Below, in pieces: positions 63,113 through 64,000 of a stretch of 64,000 nucleotides of DNA. Below the pieces are notes generated by a model, which worked only from the letters and a program-made list of their open reading frames with translations, was not told the DNA's origin and did no database searches. Location of the stretch: positions 2,830,073 through 2,894,072 of the forward strand of contig NZ_CP011975.1 of NCBI RefSeq assembly GCF_001047675.1, given 5' to 3'. Within the stretch, counting starts at the first letter, position 1. Every line of letters starts with the position of its first letter. Made by a program: the position numbers and the translations under genes. The stretch comes from Yersinia aleksiciae (GTDB taxonomy: Bacteria > Pseudomonadota > Gammaproteobacteria > Enterobacterales > Enterobacteriaceae).

Positions 63113-64000
63113 ATGTATAACGAATGTTCTAAAGATGCTCAGATGCTTGAAAATATTCCTGAAAAAATGCGGGCAGTTGTTGCCTATGGCCCGGGGGATT
63201 ATCGACTTCAGATAGTTTCGGTCCCGACAATTGATGCGAAAGAGATTTTAGTAAAGGTCGAAGCCTGCGGTATCTGTGCTGGTGATACCAAAGCCTTTGG
63301 CGGTGCGCCCAGTTTTTGGGGGGATGAGACGCAACCCGCTTATATCAAGGCACCGATGATCCCCGGCCATGAGTTTATCGGCCACGTGGTGGGTTTGGGG
63401 GCGGAAGTGGAGGGGTTTAAGTTAGGCGATCGGGTAACCTCGGAACAGATTGTTCCTTGCTGGGAGTGCCGATTCTGTAATCGTGGACAGTATTGGATGT
63501 GCGAAAAACACGATCTCTACGGCTTCCAACACAACGTTAATGGCGCGATGGCTGAATATATGAAATTCACCAAAGAGGCGATTAACTACCTTGTTCCCGA
63601 TGATCTTCCGTTGGAAAAAGCCATTCTGATCGAACCCTACTCATGCTCTTTCCACGCCGTACAGCGCGCTAAAATAAAACTCGGTGATGTCGTCGTGCTG
63701 GCGGGGGCAGGGACATTAGGGCTCGGTATGGTGGGGGCCATCAAGAAGTCAGGTCCCGGTAAGCTGATTGTTTTGGATTTGTCCGATGACCGACTGGCAC
63801 TGGCGAAGAAATTCGGTGCGGATTTAGTGCTTAACCCCAGCAAAGATGACGTGATTTCTATTGTTAAAGAGATGACCGACGGCTATGGCTGCGATATCTA
63901 CATTGAGGCGACTGGTGCGCAAAAGGCGGTTGAGCAGGGGTTAACGCTGCTACGCAAGTTGGGCACTTTTGTGGAGTTCTCGGTGTTCAAAGATCCGGTG
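63113..64000 (+). CDS. Zinc-dependent polyol dehydrogenase, erythritol/L-threitol type (3' end outside window)
   Basis: Medium-chain dehydrogenase. The first 296 residues are present. Catalytic zinc ligands are C55 (CGICAGD), H86 and E87 (PGHEFIG); the structural zinc cysteines are C116, C119, C122 and C130; the NAD fold has AGAGTLGLG and an Asp after the second strand (VLDLSDDR), suggesting NAD preference. The blocks SFWGDE, VTSEQIVPCWEC and EKHDLYGF closely resemble the erythritol/L-threitol dehydrogenase of Mycobacterium smegmatis as I remember it. It begins at ATG 63113 with AAGGAG upstream. Other polyols such as sorbitol are possible substrates. Confidence 0.88.
   Translation, partial: MYNECSKDAQMLENIPEKMRAVVAYGPGDYRLQIVSVPTIDAKEILVKVEACGICAGDTKAFGGAPSFWGDETQPAYIKAPMIPGHEFIGHVVGLGAEVEGFKLGDRVTSEQIVPCWECRFCNRGQYWMCEKHDLYGFQHNVNGAMAEYMKFTKEAINYLVPDDLPLEKAILIEPYSCSFHAVQRAKIKLGDVVVLAGAGTLGLGMVGAIKKSGPGKLIVLDLSDDRLALAKKFGADLVLNPSKDDVISIVKEMTDGYGCDIYIEATGAQKAVEQGLTLLRKLGTFVEFSVFKDPV

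Overview
The window is a stretch of Yersinia chromosome (order Enterobacterales). Nearly every protein has a close E. coli relative and gene order follows E. coli in two large blocks. The intergenic spaces carry ERIC elements in the form seen in yersiniae. Several proteins (SpeE, SfsA, CueO) differ from the Y. pestis versions I remember, so an environmental or enterocolitica-group Yersinia is more likely than the pestis/pseudotuberculosis group; the species is not settled. No rRNA, tRNA, CRISPR array, prophage or intact insertion sequence was seen.

Block 1 (1-37.4 kb) follows the E. coli 3-4 min region. It holds spermidine synthesis (speD-speE) with yacC; cueO behind a textbook CueR promoter; an unrecognised membrane protein where E. 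coli has gcd; hpt; can; the yadGH ABC exporter; yadE; pantothenate genes panD, panC and panB; folK-pcnB-gluQ-dksA; sfsA-thpR; hrpB; mrcB; fhuCDB without fhuA; an AT-rich orphan small gene; hemL; clcA; erpA; a small secreted protein; the coupled mtnN-btuF-yadS operon; dgt; and degP with a sigma-E promoter. Genes present in E. coli but missing here are gcd, yadI, rpnC, the yad fimbrial cluster and fhuA.

Block 2 (37.5-62.1 kb) follows the E. coli 62-63 min region. It holds barA, rlmD, relA, mazG (no mazEF), pyrG, eno, sodC (inserted), queE, queD, and the sulfate assimilation genes: cysJIH, then an orphan hicB with a hicA stub, iap, cysG-cysDNC and ygbE. The cys genes together cover sulfate activation (CysDNC), PAPS reduction (CysH), sulfite reduction (CysJI) and siroheme synthesis for CysI (CysG). 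QueE and QueD serve queuosine synthesis. The degP/barA gap is the junction between the two E. coli-like blocks.

Block 3 (62.2-64.0 kb) replaces the ftsB-ispD-ispF genes that follow ygbE in E. coli. It has a divergent pair: an RpiB/LacAB-type sugar-phosphate isomerase lacking the ring-opening histidine, and a zinc polyol dehydrogenase resembling erythritol/L-threitol dehydrogenase, with a CRP-like site between them. This is a probable tetritol (four-carbon polyol) catabolic locus that continues past the window edge, and it is the best candidate here for an under-described system.

Other points: ERIC elements, full or decayed, occur at about eight sites, five of them directly behind TAA stop codons. 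One site is a near-perfect threefold 122-bp tandem array between queE and queD. pcnB starts at a conserved ATT codon. sfsA carries an in-frame 21-bp triplication.
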